Of a stretch of 64,000 nt of DNA, positions 1 to 9,664 are shown piece after piece. Position 1 is the stretch's first letter. The number at the start of each line of letters is the position of its first letter. Position numbers and translations under genes: made by a program. Below the pieces are notes generated by a model. The model searched no databases. It was not told the DNA's origin and saw only the letters and a program-made list of their open reading frames with translations. The stretch is from Globisporangium splendens (taxonomy: Eukaryota; Oomycota; Peronosporomycetes; Pythiales; Pythiaceae): NCBI GenBank assembly GCA_006386115.1, contig VFIW01000025.1:310001-374000 (forward strand), read 5' to 3'.

Positions 1-3000
1 AGCTACCCAAGCGCTACTCGGATCACCAAGCAGTGGTGCTGCATATGAAATGGACGAGCCAACCGCAGAGACCAAGGAAGGTGAACAAGTGCAGGTACCC
101 GATACGTACTTCGCGTCCTGATTTGGTGCGGACTGGAGTGCAACAGGCAATCAGTCGCGAGCTGGAGCTGATGCAGAGTGAAGGACCAATCGAGTGGAGC
201 CATCTGGAGAAGCGTATCATCCAAGCAATACTGAGAGTAAGTCGAGCAGAGAAGCGGCAAGTGCGAAGATACCAGCAAAAGTTGGAGGATCAGCAGCACC
301 AACCTGTGAAACGCTCAAGGCGCCAGCTGATCGAAGAACAAGCAAACGCGGCAAGAGAGGCAGCAGAGTTTAAATTCGGTAAGTATATGCAAGCAACGCA
401 GGGGGATGTTCGTCACTTCTTTCGGAGGATCGCCAACTGGCAGCGGGATCAAACAATTTCGCGATTGGAACCGACCCCCGGAAGGTACCACCCACCAAAC
501 GCGAGTCTAGCGGACATCATGGGGGCTGAGTGGCACCAAATCACCGGCCAGAGCCATGCTGCGGTCCCTCCGCACAAGGCTGGACAGCGATTCGATGCAC
601 TGGTGTACATTCCGGAAACTCGGAAAGTCACGGAAGCGCAAAACCAAGACTTGATGGCACCCATTACTGAGAAAGAAGTACGAGAGGCAATCGCGGCTTT
701 ACATCGGCATAAGGCAGGTGGCGTGGACAGTCTGAACAATGACTTCTACAAGGATTGCGAGGACGTGATGGTCGACGTTTTGGTGCGGGAATTCAACAAC
801 ATCCAACGCGGGGCACCCATGCCAAGATCATTCGGTCAAGGAATCGTTATTCCGTTGCGCAAGAAAGGAGATTCACCAAATCCCCTCGATTACAGACCAA
901 TCACTCTGCTTACGACCACATACAAGTTGTTTGCAAAAGTCCTAGCAACAAGGTTGCAAGACATCCTTCTGTGGATCATCGGAGAAGAACAACAAGGCTT
1001 CGTACGCGACCGACTGATGGAGAACGCGATCCTCATCATGCAAGCCGCATTGGATAAAGCGTACCACAGCAGCACTGAAGGGTTCGATGACGCTCCGGGA
1101 ATTGTGATGCTTGACTTCATGAAGGCTTACGACACATTGGACAGAGACTTTCTGTACCTTGTGCTGAGCAAGTTCGGCTTTGGGCGACAATTTGCGGATT
1201 TAGTACGTCGAATGCACACGGACACTACGGCGCAGTACCTGGTGAACGGTGAACTGTCGAGAGAATGGGAGGTCAAGTCGGGTATTCGTCGAGGTTGCCC
1301 CCTGGCCCCTCTGCTGTTTATCGTTGCCGCGGAGATTCTCGCACTGGCAGTACAACAAGACCCCTATCTGGATGGAATTCGTGTGACCAGATCAGGAGCA
1401 GAACCCCATCTTATTTCGACCTTCGTCGACGACTCTGCTGTCTTTTTGAAACAAGGGAGACAGCTGCTTCGGTTGATGCAGCTGCTGTCCGAGTTTGGCC
1501 AGCAATCAGGTCTGCACGTGCAACCAACGAAAAGCAGCTACATCTGTCTCAACACAGCAGTAGTCCAAGAACAAAGATGCGGCATTCCAATCCTGAAGCA
1601 TGGAGAGACGGTGAGGTACCTTGGCATCCAAATAGGAACCGGGAACATCACGCAGGCTAATTGGGAGGACCGCCTGCAAAAGCTCCGAACAAGACTGATT
1701 ATCGCGACCAAAGTCTCCAACAGTGTGGTGGGGAGAGTGCTTATGCTGAATTCCGTCATGCTGCCGTCGATTCTGTTCACTGCCGGCTACATCAAGCCCC
1801 CAGCGAAGGTCGTGGATCAGCTAGTGAATCTACAAAAGCAATTTTTGTGGCAATCGACACTCGGCACAGACGGCACGAGGCACAAGGTGAGTCCTTCCCT
1901 GCTCTACCTGCCGGTCAAGGAAGGAGGGATTGGTCTCTATTCAATACCTCTGGCAATAAAGCGACAAGCGATGCGGCGGACAACTCGGTGGCTACAGCGA
2001 GCGCGAGACAGGTATACAGAAGCTTGGCATGAACAGGTTCATCAGGACAAAAGTCAAAACTGGGGATGCTGCGCGATCTCACCCAAGGAGCGAAGCCAGC
2101 ACGCACAGACAAGGCTGTACCAGACGAACAATATCCACAGACTCGGGTGGGAGTATCTCGGTGAAGACCTGGTGGCTGCAGAGGGACGCAATCCCGCGTG
2201 GAAAGACGAACTGAAGCGGCAAATGGAATCCTTGCTACCGACCGTGGACCTCGAGTGGAGATCAGACGGACGGGTAGGCGTATATTTTGGGAGAAAACCT
2301 GAGCAGACGATTCATCAGCTATCGGAAGAGACTCGAGCGTTCTGGCCATCCTTTCAGTGGAACGACAACCCCTGGATAATCGACAGTCAAGGCGGGCAGT
2401 ACACGGTCTAAACGGTTTCTTTCCTGAAGGAATGCAATTTGGCCAGCTTCAACGTGAGACGGGAAGAAGAGCGAGTGTTCTCCGTGCAGCTACCAACCAT
2501 GGCGACGACTCTCACGTTCAAACGAAGGGCCGTCTTGCGAAAACTCGTAACCAGCATCATTCTATGCTCACCGGAGATAGAAATCGATGCAGGCAACCAG
2601 CTAATCAGTCAGCAGGAGCCGTGGAGCAGGAAACCCACAAAACGAGAGTACAAGTGGATCAGCAACGGCATGGGAACCATCACCGCGGTGCCAGTATCGG
2701 AGAGGAGCCACACGGACTACGTTCAGATGCAACAACAAACAAACGGAGTTCTCTGGACAGTGACCGACTGGACAGGGGTGCTACTTGCCAGCAAGACGTT
2801 GCAATGATCGAAGAAGAAATAAAGACTGTAGGGTGGACATTCAAACCGCACCCGCTCACGACGCATTGTCCGTGGCTGGTACATGAGCGTACTCCCCCAA
2901 ACAGCATCCAGAAGACAATTGACCGAGCAAGAACACGGAGGCTGCACAGCAAGCTGTATCAAGGTCTCGGAGTACTCGTAGACAAGCTCAACGAAGTCGC

Positions 3001-3343
3001 GAAAACTGATCAGTGGTACAGTCATGTGCAGTATCGGCTACCAGCAGATCTATGGAAGCAACGAGGATGTCTTACACCGTATCAGATGTGGACGACATAC
3101 CGGATTTCTACGATGCAGCTCAACCTGTTCCATCCGGGAAGGATCGAGTCTTCGGCGTGCCCAAGCAATGCCGGATGTGGGGAAACAAAAGAAACTATCT
3201 CACACATAGTCTGGAGTTGCAAGCGAGCACAAGCTGCGTGGATGGCGTTCCTCGGGCGATGGATAGGTCGAACATTGACGGAGAAAGCACTCAATCTCTT
3301 CCTACCGCATATTGCTAGCCGCACAGCAGGCCTCGGAAAAAAT
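1..3343 (+). pseudogene. LINE-type non-LTR retrotransposon polyprotein, broken
   Basis: Reading frame 3 is open from the window edge to a TAA at 2409-2411. It starts inside the end of an AP-endonuclease domain (the SDHQAV motif at positions 18-35), so the element continues off the left edge and is not 5'-truncated here. A reverse transcriptase domain follows at about 800-1850, with palm motifs including FVDDSAV near 1420-1440 in place of the usual FADD. After the TAA the same frame continues to about 2807, then coding similarity shifts to frame 2 (about 2800-3343). There a Cys/His zinc-binding segment typical of LINE C-termini lies at about 3120-3230 (CPSNAGCGE, then SHIVWSC). One nonsense codon and one frameshift therefore inactivate it. 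Similarity ends in AT-rich DNA near 3343, next to the hAT remnant. No RNase H domain follows at this end. Confidence 0.85.
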
Positions 3344-3577
3344 GATTATAATACAATATATTCTGTATTTTATTGATTGAATAATTAATTATTGTTTTTT
3401 ACAGTGTTCAATACAATACCTTATTTTGTCCATAATAATTGTATTTTTCTCTCATCCACTCATTATTGAATGGAGTGCAGATGCCTCTACATTTGCGCCG
3501 CGATGCCCTTTGCTTTTCAGTTCCAGTACAGCATTTTACAATTCGCACCAAGCTTCCAAGTCATATTCACTGCTACC

Positions 3578-3816
3578 ATGCCCTCCAACAGAGCCATTTG
3601 CCAGTTCTTCTTTGCTGACAAAGGAGTGGATCAGTTTGAGTGCAAACTCTGTGGCACGACGCGAAAGCAAGCCAGTGGCAGCGGCTTCAGCAACCTTATT
3701 AGCCACCTGACGGCAAAACACCCCAACTACGCAGCTCTCTTCGAAGAGAATCAGCAGCGCTCGACGAGGACGCTCGCAAGCCATGGCTTCATCGACATGC
3801 GCACGGCGGATGTCTA
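3578..3816 (+). pseudogene. hAT transposase, 5' part (BED zinc finger)
   Basis: This is the N-terminal part of a hAT-superfamily transposase. From the ATG at 3578 it encodes a BED-type zinc finger: FFADKG, then CKLCGTTRK, then LISHLTAKH, giving the C-x2-C and H-x4-H ligands. The frame runs directly into the left LTR at 3817. The rest of the transposase resumes after the right LTR at 11462, so the Ty3/Gypsy element at 3817-11461 has split this gene. The AT-rich stretch 3343-3577 before it probably holds the hAT 5' end, but no terminal inverted repeat could be matched by eye. Confidence 0.8.
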
Positions 3817-4467
3817 TGTAAGAGGGCGCTGTTAACAACAGTCCCTCTAACACGGCACACACGCTTGTGCCAGAGGAAGCGATCTCCCGACTTGGAGGGA
3901 GGAAGAAGACTTGAGGGCTTGGAGGAAAATTTGCAACTGAATTAAAAATGGTTATGGTTCCTGTCGCTACTTACAAATGAACCCCAAGGGCTCCTAGAGG
4001 TTTTATAACTAAAACCTAAACATACACAATAAAACCTATGAATATGATATATAAAACCTTGGGTACACTGAGGTTGAACCTGCGGGATCTTCGAGAAGCT
4101 TGAACTTCAAGTCTTATTTAAAATCCATGCAAAGTGACTGGCTCACGCCACTCACTTCAGGCGGCAGAGACACGTCGGTCTCGTCGCCAGCCCAGTTTCC
4201 CAAGCAGGAACCATCACTCAGTACTTGATTAGTACATGGATGTTATCACTCTGTACTGATTAGTACATGAGAACAACATTCTGCACTGATCAGCACAGAG
4301 AACACTCGTGACGTCATCGAATGACGTCACACGTGCATGTGGGGACTGTATTACCGTAATCCCTTTTGTTATTTGTGTCTCCACAATGCACGCTGAAGGT
4401 GGTGTGTGGCACACTAGATCTGGGAACAGATCCACCTTCATGTAATGGCTGGTTATAGCCCATTACA
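3817..4467 (-). repeat. Long terminal repeat (3' LTR relative to the element)
   Basis: 651 bp, beginning TGTAAGAGGGC and ending GCCCATTACA, which are imperfect inverted ends. About 98% identical to 10812-11461, with one single-base indel. It carries two TGACGTCA palindromes (4309-4316 and 4322-4329), a CACGTG at 4330-4335, and several short inverted GTACTNATTAGTAC-like motifs at about 4215-4270. Confidence 0.95.
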
Positions 4468-4485
4468 TCATCCCCTCCTTAAAGC
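4468..4485 (-). other. Polypurine tract of the Gypsy element
   Basis: Read on the minus strand this is TTAAGGAGGGGATGA directly before the 3' LTR. Its purine richness and position match the plus-strand DNA primer site of LTR retrotransposons. Confidence 0.7.
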
Positions 4486-4748
4486 CACAAGTACCTTGCG
4501 TACTTTTGCAGACCTTTCGGAGCAGTTCACTTTGCAATTGGCAATGAAGCGACCAAGCGACCAAGCGACCAAGTGAACCGTGAAGAACGTCCGTCGTCCA
4601 AGCGACAGCGACAGCTCCAGAACTCTTCGACATTTCTCCCATTCTGAAGAAGAAGGGGGAGCTCGAGTTCTACAAGGAGCGGTTCTTCAGTTGGCGTCGG
4701 ATCAACGATCGCGATGATCCGAACCAACACATCGCAGCCCAGAGAGAC

Positions 4749-7700
4749 TCATGGCGAACATTTGTTCGTCTTGAGAATGAGAACAAGATGGAGCGTCTTC
4801 TTCGTCGTGGCAATGCTCGTGCCCAAAGAAGAACTCCCGCTGACGACAGAGCGAACCTTAGCTCTGGTCGTCGTAGTGTCGCCCCTGGCGACGCTACAAG
4901 CAGTTCTCATAGCTGCGGACCACGTCGGGAACATCAGACTCCAATGTCTGACGAGGTCCCACGTGTCCGAGCTCGGTGGATATCCACGCCACCGAACTCT
5001 GTAGAAGCGTTGATGGTTCAACTGCTTCTTTCCTCGACGATGAGTCGGTCGATCTTCATGATCAACAATCGACTCAACCACCCAGCGATGCTCTCCCTGA
5101 GAGTCTAACAACGGGGGTGGGGCTGAACGAGAAAACGATTGAGCGACTCTGGAAGTGGAAGAGTGCTCATCGTGGGCAAATCGAGGCGCTGCAGCAGCGT
5201 TGTTCGACGCTTGAGGAACGCTGCGAGAGTCTCGAGAACCTTGTCGCCGATCATGAGTCGAAGATCGACGATCTGACAGAAGGTTCTGCCCAGTGTTCGG
5301 CTTTGGAGTCCCGTTACGAGGAACGGTTCCAACAGGTTCAGGACGAACTTGTTCGACTCCAGAAGAACGAGAAGTCTCGTGAGTTGGCTCACGATCGCCT
5401 GTTGCGCTCTGTGGAAGAGGCAGGTTCGGCTCTCGAGGTACTTCGTGGCGAGTACCATTCTCGTCTTCAAGCGTTGGAGGCAGTGAAGGACCAATCCTTC
5501 GACGTCCTGCAACTCCTGTACGCCGAGAAGAATCTCCAGAGCGATGAGCTGTTTGCTCTTCGCAATCAAGTGGAGAAGCTTCACGATCAGCTCGATCGTT
5601 TGCGGAAGATCTCGTAGGGTCCGCAGATCCACTTGGAAGGTAAGGCTTCAGTCTACCCACATAAAATGTCGGGTGTAGACGCATGCGTGTAGGTATGTCT
5701 AGCGTGTAGGCATCGCCATTGCATTTCACTACCTTGAACGGTCCAATGAACCTTGGCAGAAGCTTCGAGCTTCCCAAGTTGGACACTGCATGTTCAGGCA
5801 GGTTCGCCGTGCTAAGTAATACAAGATCATTGATCTTATACACTTGCTTGTTCTTCCTTCCGCTCTTGTCTGCTTGTTCCTTTTGCAGATCCTGAGCCTT
5901 CGCGATTGCGTCTCGAACAAACCTCACAACGGCTTGTCTCCTCACAATAAAGTCATCGACTTGCTGCTCTTCACGACTTGTTAGGTCGTCGAGGGGTTTC
6001 ATCGAGTCAAAATTGGCTTTCAACTCGGAAGCAGCATTCAGGTCGTAAGACGACTTCGGCTTGTTACCATGAGCCGGAGTCCCTCCCCCACTTAAGGTAG
6101 AGACCTCACCCATTATGGAAGCAGGCACTCGAGGGTGAATGCCATAGTTCACATAAAATGGAGAGTGACCTGTCGAGACATGCGTGGAGTTGTTCAACGC
6201 AAACTCGGCAAGAGGGAGAAACTCACTCCACTCTTTGAAAGACGTTGCGTAGCTGCGCAACACGTCTTCGAGGACGCGATTCACTCGCTCTGTTTGACCG
6301 TCCGTTTCAGGGTGTGCCGCTGTTGACATGGACAACTTGGTGTCCAGAAGTCCGAACAGTGCACGCCAGAACTTGGACGTGAAACGGGTGTCACGGTCAG
6401 ACACGATCTCGACTGGTAGTCCGTGTAGACGGAATACGACGTCTACAAAGACCTTGGCAGTCTTCTCAGCAGAGATCTTGTCCGAAACAGGCGCAAGATG
6501 AACCATCTTGCTGAATCGGTCCACAAACACAAGGATGCCATTGCGTCCACGTGTGTCTCTTGGAAGTCCGAATATGAAATCCATACTCACAGACTTCCAA
6601 CTGTCCGATGGGACAGCCAATGAACGAAGTGGTGCCTGCGTGGAACCAGAGGGTTTCACTCGTTGGCAGATCTCGCAAGTCCTCACATACTTGCGCACCC
6701 ACTTGTACATGTGTGGCCAGTAGTAATCCCGGGAAAGACTGAGAAACGTTTTCTCACGTCCGAGATGGCCACCCGAAGGACTGTCATGGTACTCATACAA
6801 GAGTCGATGACGCAGACCTTCGTCGTTGGGAACAACAACCCTTGCTGTATCCCCTTGTTCAACCGCATAGTACAACAACCCATTGTGTACTCGGAAGCGG
6901 TGAACTCGCGATCTTGTGCGCGACGGAAGACCTTGCAGTGCTTTGTCGGAAGGGTCCTTGAAGTACTTCAACAAGTCCTGACATGTTTCGTCAGACTTGT
7001 ACCCTTCGACGATCTCTTCTCGCACTGTAGTCGCAGCTCGCACCGCGATCGCTCGAACATCTTCACAGAGTCGACACGCTCCGTCCGTGTCTTCACTCTT
7101 GGTCTTCGGATCGTAATCCGGACGTCTTGACAGCGCATCGGCTAAGATGTTCGTCTTGCCTGGCTTGTAGTGTACAACGAAGTTGTACTCTGCAAAGAAG
7201 GAGAACCATCTCGCCATTCTTTGCGACAAATGAGGAGTCTTCACTGCCGTACGCAGAGATGCGTGATCAGTGTAGATAGCAAAGCGCTCCTCGCCAAGCA
7301 GATACACACGGAACTTGACCAAAGAATACTTCATCGCCAGAAGTTCCTTGTCGTGAACTGGGTAGTTCCGTTCTGCGGGTCGGAGTTGTCGTGACTGATA
7401 CGACACAACTCGCTCGTGACCCTCATCATCGTGTTGCATTAATGCGCAACCGATGGCATAGTCGCTCGCATCACAGACGACGTGGAACGGCTTGTCGTGG
7501 TTTGGCAGAGCCAACACAGGAGCTTCTCGAAGACTCCTCTTGACTTCTTCGAACGCCGTCTCATGGTCTTTCGACCACTTCCACTCAACGTCTTTCTTCA
7601 AGAGCTGTGTGAGGGGTTGCACCAACGCTGCATAATTGCGCGTGTACTTGTGCAAGTAGTTGGCTAGACCCAACCATTGTCGCAGCTGTTTGACGTTCTT

Positions 7701-9185
7701 TGGTACTGGCCAATCGTCAATAGCTTTGACCTTCTCCGGATCGACTCGAACACCGCTCTTGCCCACAAAACAACCGAGAACAGGGATCTCGGGGGCGAAG
7801 AACATGCACTTCTTCAAGTTTGCGTAGAGTTTGTTCTCACGCATGACCTGGAAAACTTGACGAAGATGATCGAGATGAACATCGACATCAGACTTCCCAT
7901 TCGTGGTCTTACTGTGAACGAAAATATCGTCAAAGTAACTTGGTGCAAATGTTCGCAGAGGACGAAGAACGTTCGTGACCATTCGATTGAAGGTCGCAGG
8001 AGCATTCTTCAGTCCCTGTGGCATCACTAACCATTCCCACAGCATACCACTCGGGGTACTCACTGCGGTTAGTGGGACATCGTCTTCGCGCATTCGAATC
8101 TGATAGAACCCATCTTTCAGATCGATAGCACTAAAGACGGTGCTGCCAACCATTCCATCAAGGATCATGTCCTTGCGTGGAACCGGAGTCTGGGCTGGAA
8201 TTGTCGCGTCGTTCAGCTTGTTGAAAGCGTGAACAATACGCCAACCCCCAGTTGCCTTCTTCACACAGAAAGTGGGGCTGCAATGCGGAGACTTGCTCTC
8301 CCGCACATGACCAGCCTTAGCACGTTGTGCAAAGAACTCGTCGATCGCCTCGACTTGTTCCTTTGGCAACGGCCACTGTCTTGTGATGCAGTACTTCGTG
8401 CCAGGAAGTACATCAATCTCATGACGAATGCCTCTGTCGAATGGCAATTCGTCCGGCACCTTGTCAGGGAAAATGTCTTCAAATTCCCTGGCAAGCGCAT
8501 ACACGGGGTTCTTCTTGAGGGCGTCCCACGACTGCTCCTCGAACCTTTCCTTCCGTGTCTTTTCGTCCAACACATCTGCATCCGCACTCGATGCTGTGTT
8601 GACGAAGCCTTCGTCGACCATTTCGACGATCACACACACCTGCGCAATGTCGCCTCTCGCTAGGCTGCGCTCCAGTGTCTTCTTGCTCATCGATGGCAAG
8701 GAAATCAACTCTTCGACTGAACTTGGAGGATTTTCAATCTTCACGTGACGGATTACATCCACGTCACCTTCTTCATTGTAGACCGCGATATTCACAAACT
8801 CGCTTGGAATGTCTTGTGCTTGGACACTCCCTTCGTCATCACCACTTGTACCTTGATCAGGGGTACTTCTCTTGCTGGTCTTCTTCTTCTTGTCTTGGGA
8901 AGGATGTCTATTCCACTTCCATTCACTCTTGTCAACGCCATCGCGAACCTTCTCGTCGTCGATGGCAAAGGAGACAGTCTTTTTCTGGCGCCTGACTGCT
9001 CCACCTCCGTTCGTCGTCTTCAAAATGGGTACCACTTGTGAACATGGGGGGCCATCGCACACCGCAACATCACAAGGGCCATCTGGGATCTCTTCCACAG
9101 ATGTGTACACCCATACCACTTCATCCGTTGTTGTGCAGCACAAGTCAACATCGCGTGACTTGCCAACGGAGATCTTCATATTCAT
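4749..9185 (-). CDS. pol: Pol polyprotein: RT, RNase H, integrase, chromodomain
   Basis: A 1478-residue product from ATG 9185. It has a poorly conserved N-terminal region, reverse transcriptase at about residues 245-440 (YFDD near 418), RNase H at about 535-660 (CDASDYAIG), the integrase HHCC zinc finger at about 790-840 (H-x-H then CEICQ), the integrase DDE core at about 860-1000 (starting near MDFIFGLP), a low-complexity Arg/Ser/Pro linker at about 1190-1370, and a chromodomain near 1385-1430 (RWVVESI through YRVRWRGYP to DTWD). It copies and integrates the element, and the chromodomain probably guides integration to marked chromatin. The chosen ATG overlaps the protease stop as ATGA. A GTG at 9221 is in frame upstream, but the ATG is more plausible. 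The frame is open from about 9235 with no internal stop. Confidence 0.92.
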   Translation of the reverse strand: MNMKISVGKSRDVDLCCTTTDEVVWVYTSVEEIPDGPCDVAVCDGPPCSQVVPILKTTNGGGAVRRQKKTVSFAIDDEKVRDGVDKSEWKWNRHPSQDKKKKTSKRSTPDQGTSGDDEGSVQAQDIPSEFVNIAVYNEEGDVDVIRHVKIENPPSSVEELISLPSMSKKTLERSLARGDIAQVCVIVEMVDEGFVNTASSADADVLDEKTRKERFEEQSWDALKKNPVYALAREFEDIFPDKVPDELPFDRGIRHEIDVLPGTKYCITRQWPLPKEQVEAIDEFFAQRAKAGHVRESKSPHCSPTFCVKKATGGWRIVHAFNKLNDATIPAQTPVPRKDMILDGMVGSTVFSAIDLKDGFYQIRMREDDVPLTAVSTPSGMLWEWLVMPQGLKNAPATFNRMVTNVLRPLRTFAPSYFDDIFVHSKTTNGKSDVDVHLDHLRQVFQVMRENKLYANLKKCMFFAPEIPVLGCFVGKSGVRVDPEKVKAIDDWPVPKNVKQLRQWLGLANYLHKYTRNYAALVQPLTQLLKKDVEWKWSKDHETAFEEVKRSLREAPVLALPNHDKPFHVVCDASDYAIGCALMQHDDEGHERVVSYQSRQLRPAERNYPVHDKELLAMKYSLVKFRVYLLGEERFAIYTDHASLRTAVKTPHLSQRMARWFSFFAEYNFVVHYKPGKTNILADALSRRPDYDPKTKSEDTDGACRLCEDVRAIAVRAATTVREEIVEGYKSDETCQDLLKYFKDPSDKALQGLPSRTRSRVHRFRVHNGLLYYAVEQGDTARVVVPNDEGLRHRLLYEYHDSPSGGHLGREKTFLSLSRDYYWPHMYKWVRKYVRTCEICQRVKPSGSTQAPLRSLAVPSDSWKSVSMDFIFGLPRDTRGRNGILVFVDRFSKMVHLAPVSDKISAEKTAKVFVDVVFRLHGLPVEIVSDRDTRFTSKFWRALFGLLDTKLSMSTAAHPETDGQTERVNRVLEDVLRSYATSFKEWSEFLPLAEFALNNSTHVSTGHSPFYVNYGIHPRVPASIMGEVSTLSGGGTPAHGNKPKSSYDLNAASELKANFDSMKPLDDLTSREEQQVDDFIVRRQAVVRFVRDAIAKAQDLQKEQADKSGRKNKQVYKINDLVLLSTANLPEHAVSNLGSSKLLPRFIGPFKVVKCNGDAYTLDIPTRMRLHPTFYVGRLKPYLPSGSADPTRSSANDRADREASPLDCEEQTAHRSGDSSRRTGVAGRRRIGPSLPPTLEDENGTRHEVPREPNLPLPQSATGDREPTHETSRSSGVEQVRPEPVGTVPRNGTPKPNTGQNLLSDRRSSTHDRRQGSRDSRSVPQASNNAAAAPRFAHDEHSSTSRVAQSFSRSAPPPLLDSQGEHRWVVESIVDHEDRPTHRRGKKQLNHQRFYRVRWRGYPPSSDTWDLVRHWSLMFPTWSAAMRTACSVARGDTTTTRAKVRSVVSGSSSLGTSIATTKKTLHLVLILKTNKCSP
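4976..5617 (+). CDS. Possible antisense coiled-coil protein inside the Gypsy element
   Basis: A 213-residue frame on the strand opposite pol, covering the linker between integrase and chromodomain. From about residue 45 to the end it reads as a regular helix-forming protein rich in Leu, Glu, Gln and Arg with heptad-like spacing (LEERCESLENL, LRNQVEKLHDQLDRL). The pol frame over the same bases is low-complexity Arg/Ser/Pro. That contrast is unusual for a chance shadow, but no promoter was identified and no known family is recognised. It could be a real antisense gene or an effect of codon usage. Confidence 0.3.
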   Translation: MDIHATELCRSVDGSTASFLDDESVDLHDQQSTQPPSDALPESLTTGVGLNEKTIERLWKWKSAHRGQIEALQQRCSTLEERCESLENLVADHESKIDDLTEGSAQCSALESRYEERFQQVQDELVRLQKNEKSRELAHDRLLRSVEEAGSALEVLRGEYHSRLQALEAVKDQSFDVLQLLYAEKNLQSDELFALRNQVEKLHDQLDRLRKIS

Positions 9186-9661
9186 CCAGTCAATGCTAGG
9201 TTGGTAACGCGCTTCAACCACGGCATTCCCAGGATGATGTCAAACTTGTCATCGAGGTCGAGTAAAATAAACTCGTCTTCACCTCGGAAATCTTCACACT
9301 TGATTGCCAAGCGCACCACGCGCTTCGGCATCTTCACAGTTGACCCATTTGCCAACCGGACAATCATTGTCTTTTCTTCATTCGCATCAGGCACGAAGAC
9401 ACCATGCCTGATGATTACTTCATTTCGAACAAAGTTGTTCGACGCACCAGTGTCAACCAAAGCTCGTAGAGGCGTTGCAATACCGTCTACATGAACTCTG
9501 TGAACGATCAAACTTGACGTTTGACTGACACTCTTCTCACTCATAGTGGAAACTGCATGTGCTTGATGCACATAGGGGCCAGAGTCCTGTGTCTCCACAA
9601 CGTCCACAGTCCTCTTTTCCGGGCCAGTAGGAGGCCCCGCCCCTACTGTCCATTCCCGTTT
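9182..9661 (-). CDS. Retroviral-type aspartic protease, made by -1 frameshift
   Basis: This frame lies one base back from gag and has the DTGA catalytic motif of retropepsins (LRALVDTGASNNFV), followed by a hydrophobic LGMPWL near its end, as in Ty3/Gypsy proteases. There is no convincing independent start. It would be reached from gag by a -1 shift on the A AAA AAC site at 9664-9658. It ends with TGA at 9184-9182, which overlaps the pol ATG. It would process Gag and Pol inside virus-like particles. The same frame stays open upstream to 9802, but that part overlaps gag coding and looks like a shadow. Confidence 0.85.
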   Translation of the reverse strand, partial: KREWTVGAGPPTGPEKRTVDVVETQDSGPYVHQAHAVSTMSEKSVSQTSSLIVHRVHVDGIATPLRALVDTGASNNFVRNEVIIRHGVFVPDANEEKTMIVRLANGSTVKMPKRVVRLAIKCEDFRGEDEFILLDLDDKFDIILGMPWLKRVTNLALTG

Positions 9662-9664
9662 TTT
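9625..9664 (-). promoter_or_regulatory. Programmed -1 ribosomal frameshift signal between gag and protease
   Basis: Minus strand: heptamer A AAA AAC at 9664-9658, exactly in gag phase (CCA AAA AAC), then a 9-base spacer, then a stem CAGTAGG / CCTACTG (arms 9648-9642 and 9631-9625) enclosing a G/C-rich loop. A GGGC in the loop could pair with GCCC just after the stem, giving an H-type pseudoknot. A AAA AAC is an established retroviral -1 site. The shift leads straight into the protease frame. Confidence 0.85.

Noticed and set aside
31..36. Treating RNLR or RHLR family members as proven host-translocated effectors
   Set aside because: The motif is present, but EER and WY-type domains are absent and the proteins are low complexity; four residues alone are not adequate evidence.
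3401..3425. Possible hAT terminal inverted repeat starting CAGTGTTCAATAC
   Set aside because: No matching inverted copy was found after the transposase stop at 12662.
9183..9221. GTG at 9221 as the pol start
   Set aside because: Eukaryotic initiation at GTG is unlikely, and an ATG overlapping the protease stop lies 36 bases downstream.
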